Of a DNA stretch of 51,092 nt, positions 41,548-49,946 are shown piece after piece. The DNA comes from CAZCZZ01 sp964503335 (GTDB lineage: Bacteria; Verrucomicrobiota; Kiritimatiellia; CAIVKH01): contig CAZCZZ010000026.1 in NCBI GenBank assembly GCA_964503335.1, forward strand, positions 1 through 51,092, given 5' to 3'. The notes under the pieces were generated by a model. It searched no databases. It was not told the DNA's origin and saw nothing but the letters and a program-made list of their open reading frames with translations. Made by a program: the position numbers and the translations under genes. How positions within the stretch are numbered: the first letter of the stretch is position 1; each line of letters opens with the position of its first letter.

Positions 41548-42412
41548 CCCGGTCCAGGTCTCGATCAACCAGGTGTGCCTGCGTCCCCGGTCCAGTGCGG
41601 GGCAGACCCTCCTCCGTCATGCGCTCGCGATTTCACCTGCGTCGCGGATCCGGACGGAGTGGACGGACTTCTTCGGCAACCTGCAGGTGCAGTATCACGT
41701 CAGCGACGTTCACCGCGAAATGACGATCCTTGCCGAGAGCGAGGTGGACGTTCATGCGCGCGAGTGGCCCGATCCGGATGCGACATCGCCGTGGGAATCA
41801 GCGCGGACCGGTGTCGCCAAACCAGCGACCGAAGCCGCGCTCGACGCCTCGCAGTACCGCTTCGATTCCCCGATGATCGGTGCCAGCGCCGCGCTGCTAG
41901 ACTACGCGCGACCTTCGTTCCCGGCAGGTCGCCCGCTCCTCGCGGCGCTCGCTGATCTCACGGCGCGTATCAAAACCGAGTTTGTCTACGACACGGCGGC
42001 AACGACGCTTACCACGAAGGTGGAGGATGTATTGGATCGCCGCCGCGGCGTGTGCCAGGACTTTGCGCAGGTGCAGATCGGCTGCCTTCGTTCCATCGGG
42101 CTCGCGGCAAGATACGTCAGCGGCTATCTGCTCACACGTCCGCCGCCCGGTCGCCCGCGCCTTGTCGGCGCCGATGCATCGCATTGCTGGGTGTCCGTGT
42201 TCTCACCTGACCTCGGATGGCTGGATGTGGACCCGACAAACGGGTCCCTCGTCGGCGATGAACACGTCGCCGTGGCCTGGGGCCGCGATTACCACGACGT
42301 CACACCGGTCAAAGGCGTCATTCTCGGCGGCGGGCATCAAGACATCCTTGTCGCCGTGGATGTGATTCCGGAAGACGAAGGGCTTCCGGATCTCCGCCTT
42401 CTGGCGAAGTAG
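41504..42412 (+). CDS. Second transglutaminase-family protein
   Basis: 302 residues. It opens with YLVRHQTTYRYSDPVQVSIN, the bacterial transglutaminase N-terminal domain, followed by the catalytic core with Cys184 (RRGVCQDFAQ), His227 (DASHCWVSVF) and Asp243 (WLDVDPTNG), and the end VAWGRDYHDVTPVKGVILGG. No export signal. It is a shorter paralogue of the N-terminal part of the DUF2126 protein, and completes the four-domain set (two transglutaminases, ATP-grasp, alpha-E). The ATG at 41504 is preferred to a TTG eight codons upstream because the conserved strand begins there. Convergent with cusA, 12 bases between stops. Confidence 0.93.
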   Translation: MRYLVRHQTTYRYSDPVQVSINQVCLRPRSSAGQTLLRHALAISPASRIRTEWTDFFGNLQVQYHVSDVHREMTILAESEVDVHAREWPDPDATSPWESARTGVAKPATEAALDASQYRFDSPMIGASAALLDYARPSFPAGRPLLAALADLTARIKTEFVYDTAATTLTTKVEDVLDRRRGVCQDFAQVQIGCLRSIGLAARYVSGYLLTRPPPGRPRLVGADASHCWVSVFSPDLGWLDVDPTNGSLVGDEHVAVAWGRDYHDVTPVKGVILGGGHQDILVAVDVIPEDEGLPDLRLLAK

Positions 42413-42424
42413 GGACGCCTCGCC

Positions 42425-45400
42425 TTACCTTGACATTTCGGCGGCGTGGAACTCTTCGCTCAGTTCATCCCACGTCTTTCTCGGCGGACGCGGACCTTCA
42501 ATCCACTGCACATGGCGTCCGCGCCAGAGCGAATAGATGGCCGGGACGATTTCCAAGGTCAGGATGGAGGACGTGATGAGACCTCCAATCATTGGAGCTG
42601 CGATACGTTGCATCACGTCGGCTCCGGCTCCATGGGACCAGAGCAGGGGCAGAAGGCCCAGAAGCATGGTGCTGACGGTCATCACTTTGGGGCGAATACG
42701 CTGAACGGCGCCATACGTGATGGCTTCGAAGAGATCATATTGCGTATTCATGCGCCCCGCGCGCTGCCATGTGTGGAACGCCTCTTCGAGGTACACGATC
42801 ATGATTATGCCGGTCTGAGCCGCGAGTCCGGCGAGCGCGATGACACCCACCCACACCGCGATGCTCAAGTTGAAGCCGAGGAATTTGAGCATCCAGAAGC
42901 TGCCCGTGAGCGCAAAGGGAATGGAGAGCAGGATGATGAATGTCGCGGGAAGCGATCTGAAATTCAGGTAGAGCAGGGTGAAGATCAGTACCAGTGTCAA
43001 GGGGAGCACAATCTTCAATCGGGCTTTGACGCGCAGCATAAATTCATACTGGCCGGTCCATACAAAGCGATAGCCTTGCGGGAGAAGCCCCGCCTTCTCG
43101 ATCTTGTCGCTGACCGCCTTCTTCGCGTCGTCCACATAGCTTCCGATGTCCCGGTCTGTAATGTCGATGTAGACCCAGCCGGTCAGCCCGCCATCCTCGT
43201 CGCGAATGACCGGGGCACCTTTCCGGATGGTGATATCAGCAAGCTGTCCCAGCGGGATCTGGGCGATCATCCCGTCCGCACCGCCCATTGAGATGGGAAC
43301 AAGAACCTGTTTCAGTTGGTCGGGGTCCTCGCGCAGTTCCCGGCTGTAGCGGACGTTGATGGAGTATCTTTCGCGGCCCTCGATCGTGCGGTCGACGGCC
43401 ATGCCGCCGATCGCGGTCTCCACCATCATGAGGACATCTTCAACGTTCAGACCATAGCGCGCGATGGCGTCGCGTCGTGGCTCGATGTCGAGGAAGAGTC
43501 CGCCAGTGGTGCGTTCGGCGAAGACGCTGCGCGTGCCCGGCACGTCGCGGATCACATGCTCAAGATGCTCGCCGAGCTTGGCGATTTCATCCAGGTCGGA
43601 GCCGAAAATCTTGATGCCGACCGGCGTTCGGATACCCGTCGCCTGCATGTCGATGCGGTTCTTGATCGGCATCGTCCACGCGTTGACTGTACCTGGAAGT
43701 TTCGTGGCCTTGTCGAGTTCGGCGATCAGTTTCTTGTAGGTCATCCCGGGACGCCACTCGCTCTCGGGTTTGAGCTGGATCACGGTCTCGAACATTTCCA
43801 TCGGGGCCGGATCCGTTGCCGTTTCCGCGCGGCCCGCCTTGCCGTGAACGGTCAGCACCTCCGGGAACGACTTGATGATGCGATCCTGGAGTTGCATGAG
43901 CCGCACGGCTTCCGTGACGGAAATCGTCGGCAGCGTGGTCGGCATATAGAGGATCGATCCCTCGTTCAGTGGCGGCATGAACTCGCGGCCCAATTTCATG
44001 TATACGGGCACGGACGATGCGACGGCGACCAGTGCGATGGCGATCGAGAGCTTGCGGCGTCGCATCAAAGCACTGACCCATGGATAATACAGCTTCTGCA
44101 GGACTCGGCTGACCGGATGCCGCTTCTCGGGAATCGTGTGTGACCGCGTCAGCAGCGTGATTAACGCGGGGCCGATGGTGATGGAGAGAAACGCGGCCCA
44201 CGCCATCGAGAAAGTTTTTGTGTAGGCGAGGGGTTTGAAGAGTCGGCCTTCCTGCGCTTCGAGCGTGAATACCGGCATGAAGCTGACCGTGATGATCAGG
44301 AGGGAGAAGAAGAGGGGTTTCCCGAGTTGCTTGCACGCGCTGATGATGATCTCTTTTCGCGCTGCGCGATCAATTCCAGCGGGCGCGAACTCAAGTCGCT
44401 TATGCACGTTCTCCACCATCACCACGGCTTCATCCACCATCGCGCCAATCGCGATGGCAATGCCGCCGAGCGACATGATGTTCGCGGACAGGCCCATGTA
44501 GTACATCGGAATGAACGACAGGGTCACGGCGAGCGGCAGCGTGATGATGGCGCGCATCGCCCCGCCGATATCGAGCAGGAAGAGTATGACGACGAGGGAA
44601 ACGATGATGGATTCCTCGATCAGCGTGCGCTTCAAGGTGTCGATCGAGCGATGAATCAGATCGGAGCGGTCGTACGTCGTGACGACTTCGACGCCTTTCG
44701 GCAGCGACGGCTTGATCTCTTCCAGCTTCTGCTTCACGCGGTCGATGACCGTGAGGACGTTCTGGCCGTACCGCACGACAACCACGCCACCCGCGACCTC
44801 GCCCTCGCCGTTGAAGTCGCTGGCGCCGCGGCGCATTTCCGGACCGATGGAGATGTTGGCAGCTACGTTGCCCAGCAAGAGCGGCGTGCCGTGATGGGGC
44901 TCCGTGCCAACGACGACCTGACGCAGATCCTCAACGGACTTAACGTATCCGCGTCCCCGAATCAGATATGTGGTGCCGTTTCGCTCCAGTTCACGGCCCC
45001 CGACATCGTTGTTCGATCTGCGGATCGCCTCGACGATGCGATCCAGCGGGATGTTGAACGCGATCAGCTTCGATGGATCGATCTCCACCTGGTACTGCTT
45101 CTCGAAGCCGCCGAACGACGCGACTTCCGCGACGCCCTCGATGCTCTGCAGCCAGTAGCGGAGGTACCAATCCTGGAACGAGCGCAGGTCTGCCGGATCA
45201 TGCTGACCACTTCGATCCACGAGTGCGTATTGGAATCCCCAACCCACGCCGGTCGCATCAGGACCCAACACCGGTGTTACGTTTGGCGGCAGGCCACCTT
45301 GCAGTCCCTGCATGTACTCCAGAACGCGCGATCGCGCCCAATAGATGTCAGTTCCATCCTCGAAGATGACGTAGACGAACGAGTAGCCGAAGAATGAGAA

Positions 45401-45694
45401 CCCGCGCACCACCTTCACGTTCGGCGCAGAAATCAGCTTGGTGACAATTGGGTAGGTGACCTGATCCTCCACAAGGTTCGGGCTCCGGCCTTCCCACGTC
45501 GTGTACACGATGACCTGCACATCCGACATATCGGGAATTGCATCAAGCGGTGTCCGCTTCATGCAGTAGACCCCAAGCATGAGCAGAACGCCGACGATCA
45601 GGAAGACAATGAACGTATTGCGGGCGGACCATTCGATGATCCGCTCTATGAGTGAATCGTGGTGGCTTGGAGAATTCATGGGGCTATTGGCCAT
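42425..45694 (-). CDS. cusA: CusA/CzcA-type heavy-metal efflux RND pump
   Basis: 1089 residues, inner-membrane proton-driven pump of a tripartite exporter. The usual RND pattern is present: N-terminal helix (FIVFLIVGVLLMLGVY), TPLDAIPDMSDVQV, large periplasmic loops, and the helix 4 segment GGIAIAIGAMVDEAVVMVEN with the acidic proton-relay residues. Met residues in DPAPMEMFET, RPGMT and NRIDMQATG are as in copper/silver-exporting CusA rather than zinc/cobalt CzcA. The start could be a GTG at 45709, ATG at 45694 or ATG at 45679; all overlap or abut the cusB stop. Last gene of the copper operon. Confidence 0.93.
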   Translation of the reverse strand: MANSPMNSPSHHDSLIERIIEWSARNTFIVFLIVGVLLMLGVYCMKRTPLDAIPDMSDVQVIVYTTWEGRSPNLVEDQVTYPIVTKLISAPNVKVVRGFSFFGYSFVYVIFEDGTDIYWARSRVLEYMQGLQGGLPPNVTPVLGPDATGVGWGFQYALVDRSGQHDPADLRSFQDWYLRYWLQSIEGVAEVASFGGFEKQYQVEIDPSKLIAFNIPLDRIVEAIRRSNNDVGGRELERNGTTYLIRGRGYVKSVEDLRQVVVGTEPHHGTPLLLGNVAANISIGPEMRRGASDFNGEGEVAGGVVVVRYGQNVLTVIDRVKQKLEEIKPSLPKGVEVVTTYDRSDLIHRSIDTLKRTLIEESIIVSLVVILFLLDIGGAMRAIITLPLAVTLSFIPMYYMGLSANIMSLGGIAIAIGAMVDEAVVMVENVHKRLEFAPAGIDRAARKEIIISACKQLGKPLFFSLLIITVSFMPVFTLEAQEGRLFKPLAYTKTFSMAWAAFLSITIGPALITLLTRSHTIPEKRHPVSRVLQKLYYPWVSALMRRRKLSIAIALVAVASSVPVYMKLGREFMPPLNEGSILYMPTTLPTISVTEAVRLMQLQDRIIKSFPEVLTVHGKAGRAETATDPAPMEMFETVIQLKPESEWRPGMTYKKLIAELDKATKLPGTVNAWTMPIKNRIDMQATGIRTPVGIKIFGSDLDEIAKLGEHLEHVIRDVPGTRSVFAERTTGGLFLDIEPRRDAIARYGLNVEDVLMMVETAIGGMAVDRTIEGRERYSINVRYSRELREDPDQLKQVLVPISMGGADGMIAQIPLGQLADITIRKGAPVIRDEDGGLTGWVYIDITDRDIGSYVDDAKKAVSDKIEKAGLLPQGYRFVWTGQYEFMLRVKARLKIVLPLTLVLIFTLLYLNFRSLPATFIILLSIPFALTGSFWMLKFLGFNLSIAVWVGVIALAGLAAQTGIIMIVYLEEAFHTWQRAGRMNTQYDLFEAITYGAVQRIRPKVMTVSTMLLGLLPLLWSHGAGADVMQRIAAPMIGGLITSSILTLEIVPAIYSLWRGRHVQWIEGPRPPRKTWDELSEEFHAAEMSR

Positions 45695-46913
45695 GTTTGT
45701 CGTGTCCACTGCTCGAGAGACCGGAAATAGCCGCCTTCAACTGACTCTCGGAATCGACAAGAAACAGCGCGCGGGTTACCACACGTTCGCCTTCAGCGAG
45801 GCCTTTTCGGATGCGGACTTCGTTGTCGGTTCGGGCCTCGATTTTGACATCTCGCGGTTCGAGGTGCCCGTCTTCACGATCAACGAAGGCGACCTGACGC
45901 TTGCCGGTGTCAATGATGGCCGAGGCCGGGATGGTCAGGCCGGCACCGAGGTCTTCTTCCAATTCCACGGTGACCCACATGTCGCCGCGTAGAGCGAAGT
46001 CGGAGTTGTCCACGGTGAAGCGGACTTCTGTGCGGCGCGAAACCTCGTCCACGCTTGGATACACGAGGTCGAGAGTGGCCGAGTAGAGATGATTGGGAAG
46101 CGCGGAGACGGTTACGTTGGCCTGTTGCCCCGTTTGGACCATGCGAAGGTCCTGCTCGAAGATGAAGGCATGGAGCCAGACTGTCGAAGGATCCGCGATC
46201 TCAAAGAGTTTCTCGCCGGGCATAAAGGCCATGCCGGGAAGAGCCATTTTCTCGGTGATAATGCCTTTGACGGGTGACCGGATGACGATCGTCTCGGATG
46301 GGGGTTCCCCGCTTTCGAGTGCCGCGATTTCCTCCTCGCGGACGGACCAAAGTTCAAGGCGTCGCCGTGCGGCTGCAATCAATCCTGGCTCCTTGCTCTT
46401 CAACGCCTGGACGTATTCGCGCTGCGTGGAGAGAATATCCGGGCTGTACACGGTGAAGAGCGGTTGACCGATCTCCACACGTTCTCCGGCCGATGCGACA
46501 TAGACTTCTCGGATCCAGCCGCCGATTCGCGGACTTATCAGGACTTTGGAAGATTCCGGGTATTCGATGGTGCCCGGGAGCCGAAGGGTACGGATCAGAG
46601 TCTTGGACTCGACAGGTGTCGAAACTACGCCTACTTGTTCGCGACGCTCGGGGCTGATGAATACGGTTGTTCGACCTTCGACAGATGGCGTTTGCCCGGT
46701 CGTCGCGCCGACCTCATTATCAATCGGCACCAGATCCATACCGCAGATCGGACACGACCCGGGTTTGGTGTCCACATAGGTCGGATGCATCGGGCAATGA
46801 TACTTGGGCATTGCCTCGGCTGGTTTCGACGAGTGTCCCTCGTGCTTCTCATCTTTAGAGGAGCAGGCGGCGAGAAGCAGGGCGACAAGCGTGAATGAAA
46901 GGATGTGTCGCAT
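45684..46913 (-). CDS. cusB: CusB-type membrane fusion protein with heavy-metal-binding domain
   Basis: 409 residues. The lipoprotein signal has a lipobox LLAAC. A His-rich stretch (DEKHEGHSS) is followed by the heavy-metal-binding domain YHCPMHP then CPICGMDLVP (residues about 38-63). Next come barrel-sandwich and helical hairpin segments (GGWIREVYVASAGERVEIGQ, YSPDILSTQREYV) and a beta barrel with IRSPVKGIITEKM. It links CusA to the outer-membrane channel and, in the Cus system, hands copper or silver to the pump. It ends HDKHGQ. It follows the cusC stop by two bases. Confidence 0.93.
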   Translation of the reverse strand: MRHILSFTLVALLLAACSSKDEKHEGHSSKPAEAMPKYHCPMHPTYVDTKPGSCPICGMDLVPIDNEVGATTGQTPSVEGRTTVFISPERREQVGVVSTPVESKTLIRTLRLPGTIEYPESSKVLISPRIGGWIREVYVASAGERVEIGQPLFTVYSPDILSTQREYVQALKSKEPGLIAAARRRLELWSVREEEIAALESGEPPSETIVIRSPVKGIITEKMALPGMAFMPGEKLFEIADPSTVWLHAFIFEQDLRMVQTGQQANVTVSALPNHLYSATLDLVYPSVDEVSRRTEVRFTVDNSDFALRGDMWVTVELEEDLGAGLTIPASAIIDTGKRQVAFVDREDGHLEPRDVKIEARTDNEVRIRKGLAEGERVVTRALFLVDSESQLKAAISGLSSSGHDKHGQ

Positions 46914-46915
46914 GA

Positions 46916-48202
46916 TTATTCCTCGTTCATTTCCTCGGTCACGAGACCGGTTGCGATCTCATCGGGTCCCCATGGTGCCGCGATGACGTTCAACATCGCC
47001 ACTTGGCTGCCATAGTCCGCCCTGGCTTTGTGCGCGGCGAGCTGCACATCGAGCAATGTTCGTTGCGTGTCGATGACTTCGGCCAGACGCACTTCGCCTG
47101 ATTGATAGGAGGATGAGAGGGACTCGACGAGGCTGATTGCTTTGGGGAGAATCGATTGCTCATTGAGGATTAGAGTGCGCCGGGCGTTGGAACTCATGGT
47201 GTGAAGGTCTTGGATTTCGAGCATTGTCTTATCCGTTTCCTGGTCGAGCGCGGCCTGGGCTTTGGCAAGGTCGGCTCCGGCCCGATCGATGGCGGCTTTG
47301 TACTTGCCGTGCCAGAGCCAGGGAATGTTCAGGGCAATCGCGGTGTCGTACTCTTCAATGTCGCTGGACTCTTCAAATTGCCGTGCTTCAATGGTGAATT
47401 GCAGATCGGGTCTGCGTTCCACTTTTGCCGCCACCACGGCGGCTTCTTTCGCATCGCGCATGCGGATCATGGAGAGGAGAATGCAGCAGAACTTTCGGGC
47501 TTTTTCCTGCATCGCTCTATAGTCGTTGTCCATTGTCGGAAGGGGCGGTGTGTCCGAAGCGTCGATCACTGTGTCTGGCGGCTGATGAAGCAGCGTGTTC
47601 AGTTCCGCCATCGCGACGGCGCGATCTTGTTTCATCGAGGTCAGCTCATTCTGCATGCTCTCGCGTTCAATCTGGGCGCGCAAGACATCGCCCTGCATGG
47701 CTTTGCCTGACTCATATGCCGATAGTGCGCTTTCTTCCATCCGTTCAATCAATCTGATACCGGACTTCATCGTTTCGATTGTTCTGTCGGCCAGCCACAG
47801 ATTCCAATAGGCCTGTGTCACCTTGCCCCGCAAGTTTCGAAGTTCTTCGAGATAAACAAAGCCAGCAGCCTCCGCTTCCAGGCGGGCGGCATTGACCTTT
47901 GAGCCCCGTTTGCCTGGCCAAGGAACATCCTGCTGCACCATGTACTCGATCGCTTCATAGTCGCTGAATGATGTCGACTCGGCCCGCATCTGCTTGGCCC
48001 CGATCATCGGGTCCGGCAGGCTCTTTTCGAACCGCGTCATGGCTTCGGCCGAACGCCAAGCATGTCGGCTCGCCTCAAGTCCGGGATTGGCGTCGATGGC
48101 CTTCGCGATGAGGTCATCGACAGCACCACCGCTTGCCACATGGGCTAGTGACAGCGCAACGACGGCGATTAGCGCAGACTTACTTGGAATCCGTGTCGGC
48201 AT
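46916..48202 (-). CDS. TolC-family outer-membrane efflux protein (CusC-like)
   Basis: 428 residues. Signal peptide SALIAVVALSLAHVASG is followed by the helical-barrel pattern of two internal repeats (LEASRHAWRSAEAM; GKRGSKVNAARLEAEAAGFV; SAYESGKAMQGDVLRAQIE; SSYQSGEVRLAEVIDTQRT). The conserved QQDVPWPGK and IPWLWHGK segments mark the CusC/CzcC branch. It forms the exit duct of the pump. The start at the ATG 48202 overlaps the previous gene by 23 bases; a Met eight codons earlier is possible. An odd CC pair (RKFCCILL) in the middle is unusual for this family. Confidence 0.88.
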   Translation of the reverse strand: MPTRIPSKSALIAVVALSLAHVASGGAVDDLIAKAIDANPGLEASRHAWRSAEAMTRFEKSLPDPMIGAKQMRAESTSFSDYEAIEYMVQQDVPWPGKRGSKVNAARLEAEAAGFVYLEELRNLRGKVTQAYWNLWLADRTIETMKSGIRLIERMEESALSAYESGKAMQGDVLRAQIERESMQNELTSMKQDRAVAMAELNTLLHQPPDTVIDASDTPPLPTMDNDYRAMQEKARKFCCILLSMIRMRDAKEAAVVAAKVERRPDLQFTIEARQFEESSDIEEYDTAIALNIPWLWHGKYKAAIDRAGADLAKAQAALDQETDKTMLEIQDLHTMSSNARRTLILNEQSILPKAISLVESLSSSYQSGEVRLAEVIDTQRTLLDVQLAAHKARADYGSQVAMLNVIAAPWGPDEIATGLVTEEMNEE

Positions 48203-48497
48203 GATCCTGGTGTCCGGCGCGTTCATCCTTCGAGGGTCTTTCCGCCGTGACCGCCTCATCCGACGCCTTCTTGATCACCTCAAGGTACTTCTCAGGTTCC
48301 TTCTGGAAATCCTTCACGCAACCTTTGCAGCAAAAGCGTACCTCGACCCCCTTGTACTTGTAGATGAAGGGATCGCCCATATCTCCCAACGTCTCACCAG
48401 AAATGACGCACGTTGAGAGCGGATACTCACTCTTCACAGTTTCTGCATTTGCTAGAGCACCCGCCACCATCAAACTCATAATTAGAATCTTGATCAT
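48180..48497 (-). CDS. Exported TRASH/YHS-like metal-binding protein
   Basis: 105 residues. A signal peptide (ILIMSLMVAGALANA) is followed by a metal-binding module: STCVISGETLGD, then VEVRFCCKGCVKDFQKEPEK, with four cysteines in a C-x(n)-FCC-x-GC arrangement. This is the TRASH/YHS pattern found in proteins that bind copper, silver or mercury. The C-terminus is charged, ending DERAGHQDHADTDSK. GAGGA stands six bases before the ATG. It lies inside the metal operon between the CnrX-like sensor and cusC, so a periplasmic copper carrier or buffer is likely. Confidence 0.85.
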   Translation of the reverse strand: MIKILIMSLMVAGALANAETVKSEYPLSTCVISGETLGDMGDPFIYKYKGVEVRFCCKGCVKDFQKEPEKYLEVIKKASDEAVTAERPSKDERAGHQDHADTDSK

Positions 48498-48546
48498 AAT
48501 CGTCCTCTTCCTCTTTCTTGCCGTCTCAATTTCCAAATCTCGTATC

Positions 48547-49014
48547 TCACATCTCGCTTTCGTCGCATCCATTGGCGCACTCTGCGCACAGACATCTCGA
48601 AACGAGATCAACATAGACCTTCTGTTGTTCAGGGTTGAGCAGGGCGTGGATCTGCCGAATGTGTCGAAGTGTGGCGAGATCGGCGGACGCTTGAGCCTTG
48701 GCCATCTTGTCGACCATCGCCTGTTCCATCTCTGGGGTGAAGGCGTCGGCGAAGAAAGCCTCTCCGAGTTCAAAACGGGCCGAGCACTGCATCTCGCAGC
48801 TTTGGCTTAACTCATCCGTGAAACTGGTCTGCAACGCCTTGATGGCTGTCACTTGATCTTCGGCGAGGTCGAGCTTCGTCGCGAGCCATGCCGAATTCTT
48901 CAGCGTATCGATCGATGTCGTCGACGCGTGGGGCGACTGCCACCGCGCCACGGCGAACGCCACGGTGGCCGCGATGGCGATTGTGACGACGGGTGTGATG
49001 ATGCGATGGATCAC
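48547..49014 (-). CDS. Periplasmic heavy-metal sensor, CnrX/CpxP-like
   Basis: 155 residues from a GTG that overlaps the upstream TAG by one base. It is anchored by an N-terminal helix (VVTIAIAATVAFAVARW), then a helical-hairpin domain with LDLAEDQVTAIKALQTSF and LLNPEQQKVYVDLV, which is the pattern of CnrX, CpxP and Spy. Cys and Met ligands cluster in SCEMQCSARFE and at the C-terminus (SRCLCAECANGCDESEM). In Cupriavidus, CnrX senses metal in the periplasm and releases sigma CnrH through CnrY. The gene just upstream encodes the CnrY-like partner. No sigma gene is adjacent. Confidence 0.82.
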   Translation of the reverse strand: MIHRIITPVVTIAIAATVAFAVARWQSPHASTTSIDTLKNSAWLATKLDLAEDQVTAIKALQTSFTDELSQSCEMQCSARFELGEAFFADAFTPEMEQAMVDKMAKAQASADLATLRHIRQIHALLNPEQQKVYVDLVSRCLCAECANGCDESEM

Positions 49015-49301
49015 TACAAGCTCCCGGTTAGAAGCTGTGCATAGCCTCCGGTTACGGATTCGGCGCGAACGATGCCGCTCGACCGGGGCTGCATGCCCTG
49101 CGTCAGGATGAACGAAACAATCAGTGCCACAGCAGAGGCTGTCAGGCCAGCCGTTACGGTTTCCCACCAAGAGCGGGTTGGAGACGGCTGTTGCAAGCGT
49201 ATGCGCCGAAGCACGTTCTGTTCAAAGTCGCCGGCGGGATTGGGCGCCTGCCACTGCTTGAGCAGGGTTTCCAGCGGTTCATGCTGCGGATTTGTCGTCA
49301 T
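49014..49301 (-). CDS. CnrY-like membrane anti-sigma factor candidate
   Basis: 95 residues: a cytoplasmic N-terminal part of about 45 residues with two amphipathic helices (PLETLLKQWQ, DFEQNVLRRIRL), one transmembrane helix (VTAGLTASAVALIVSFIL), and a short periplasmic tail. Size and topology are those of CnrY-type anti-sigma factors, which hold an ECF sigma factor at the membrane. Similarity is structural; I do not claim sequence identity. It is coupled to the CnrX-like gene by a one-base overlap and lies just downstream of the ECF-like promoter at 49317. There is no ribosome site, so its mRNA leader is probably very short. Confidence 0.7.
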   Translation of the reverse strand: MTTNPQHEPLETLLKQWQAPNPAGDFEQNVLRRIRLQQPSPTRSWWETVTAGLTASAVALIVSFILTQGMQPRSSGIVRAESVTGGYAQLLTGSL

Positions 49302-49316
49302 GGTTGTTCACTGTGG

Positions 49317-49344
49317 TAATACGAAGACAAGCGGAGAAACCCTC
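49317..49344 (-). promoter_or_regulatory. ECF-sigma-like promoter of the cnrYX-cus operon
   Basis: On the minus strand GAGGGTTT (49337-49344), 13 bases, CGTATTA (49317-49323). The total -35 to -10 distance and the CGT start of the -10 fit ECF sigma factors. The same arrangement occurs at 49858-49885. Confidence 0.65.
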
Positions 49345-49356
49345 GAACTATTTTCG

Positions 49357-49395
49357 GTACGTCGTCCGGGTTGACCAGACCAACCCGGAGCGTAC
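49357..49395 (-). terminator. Hairpin between the Cys/His-rich gene and the cnrYX-cus promoter
   Basis: Stem CCGGGTTG/CAACCCGG with a seven-base loop, extended by GTACG/CGTAC outside a small bulge. It lies 15 bases after the upstream stop codon. There is no T-tract, so rho-independent action is uncertain. Confidence 0.5.
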
Positions 49396-49409
49396 CTGAC
49401 GGACGAGGG

Positions 49410-49802
49410 CTACTTCGACTCGGGATGATTCAGATGATGCTGATGGGCCGCGTCCGTTCCGGGAACGAATTTCGATCCCTCGGGCTTTTCGCCTTCGCCG
49501 GCTTCCGCCTGTGCGGCTTCGCACTCAACGAGACTGCCGCATGACTTGCAGGAATGCTCGAACTTGCCCGTCGCGAAGAAGGTCGCGACGGCTGACTTGC
49601 AGTCCTCGCAGAGCATCTTCTTCTGCGATGTGTACACGGTGGTCTTGCCGACCTGTCGGGGAACCTTGACCCAGACCGTTTCGCATTTCGCGCACATGAG
49701 CGCCGCGTCCTTGTCCGAACCCTCTTCTTCCGCGCGCACGGTCCCGATCGGCAATCCGACAAGGAATGCCGCCGCTGCTGTTGCAATGATGATTCTCTTC
49801 AT
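49410..49802 (-). CDS. Exported Cys/His-rich protein of the copper island
   Basis: 130 residues. The signal peptide (IIIATAAAAFLVGLPIGTVRA) precedes four Cys pairs or near-pairs: CAKC, CEDC, CKSC-G and CEAA. They are embedded in a small beta-rich domain (VWVKVPRQVGKTTVYTSQKK). The C-terminus is acidic and then His-rich (DAAHQHHLNHPESK). No named family is recognised. The Cys set looks like two zinc-ribbon-type or copper-binding knuckles. AGGAGAAGG stands just before the ATG, and an ECF-like promoter lies 55 bases upstream. Role as a periplasmic metal scavenger is inferred from context. Confidence 0.75.
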   Translation of the reverse strand: MKRIIIATAAAAFLVGLPIGTVRAEEEGSDKDAALMCAKCETVWVKVPRQVGKTTVYTSQKKMLCEDCKSAVATFFATGKFEHSCKSCGSLVECEAAQAEAGEGEKPEGSKFVPGTDAAHQHHLNHPESK

Positions 49803-49857
49803 GGCCTTCTCCTGTTGTGGTGACTCTTTGTTGCTAGACCCTTCGGTCTCTAACAAG

Positions 49858-49885
49858 TGAAACGTAGTAGAGCCGGAAAACCCTC
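49858..49885 (-). promoter_or_regulatory. ECF-sigma-like promoter of the Cys/His-rich gene
   Basis: GAGGGTTT (49878-49885), 13 bases, CGTTTCA (49858-49864) on the minus strand: the same -35 element and spacer length as at 49317-49344. Bases just after the -35 are also alike (CTCCGC versus TCCGGC). Confidence 0.65.
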
Positions 49886-49911
49886 GGCGCATCATGGAGC
49901 AATGTCGTCTT

Positions 49912-49926
49912 TCGGGGTTTCCCCGA
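49912..49926 (-). terminator. Small hairpin after the copper ATPase gene
   Basis: TCGGGG-TTT-CCCCGA, six-bp stem and three-base loop, 20 bases past the copA stop. No T-tract follows on the minus strand, so its role is uncertain. Confidence 0.35.
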
Positions 49927-49946
49927 TAGTCGCCGTTGCAGCTCGA

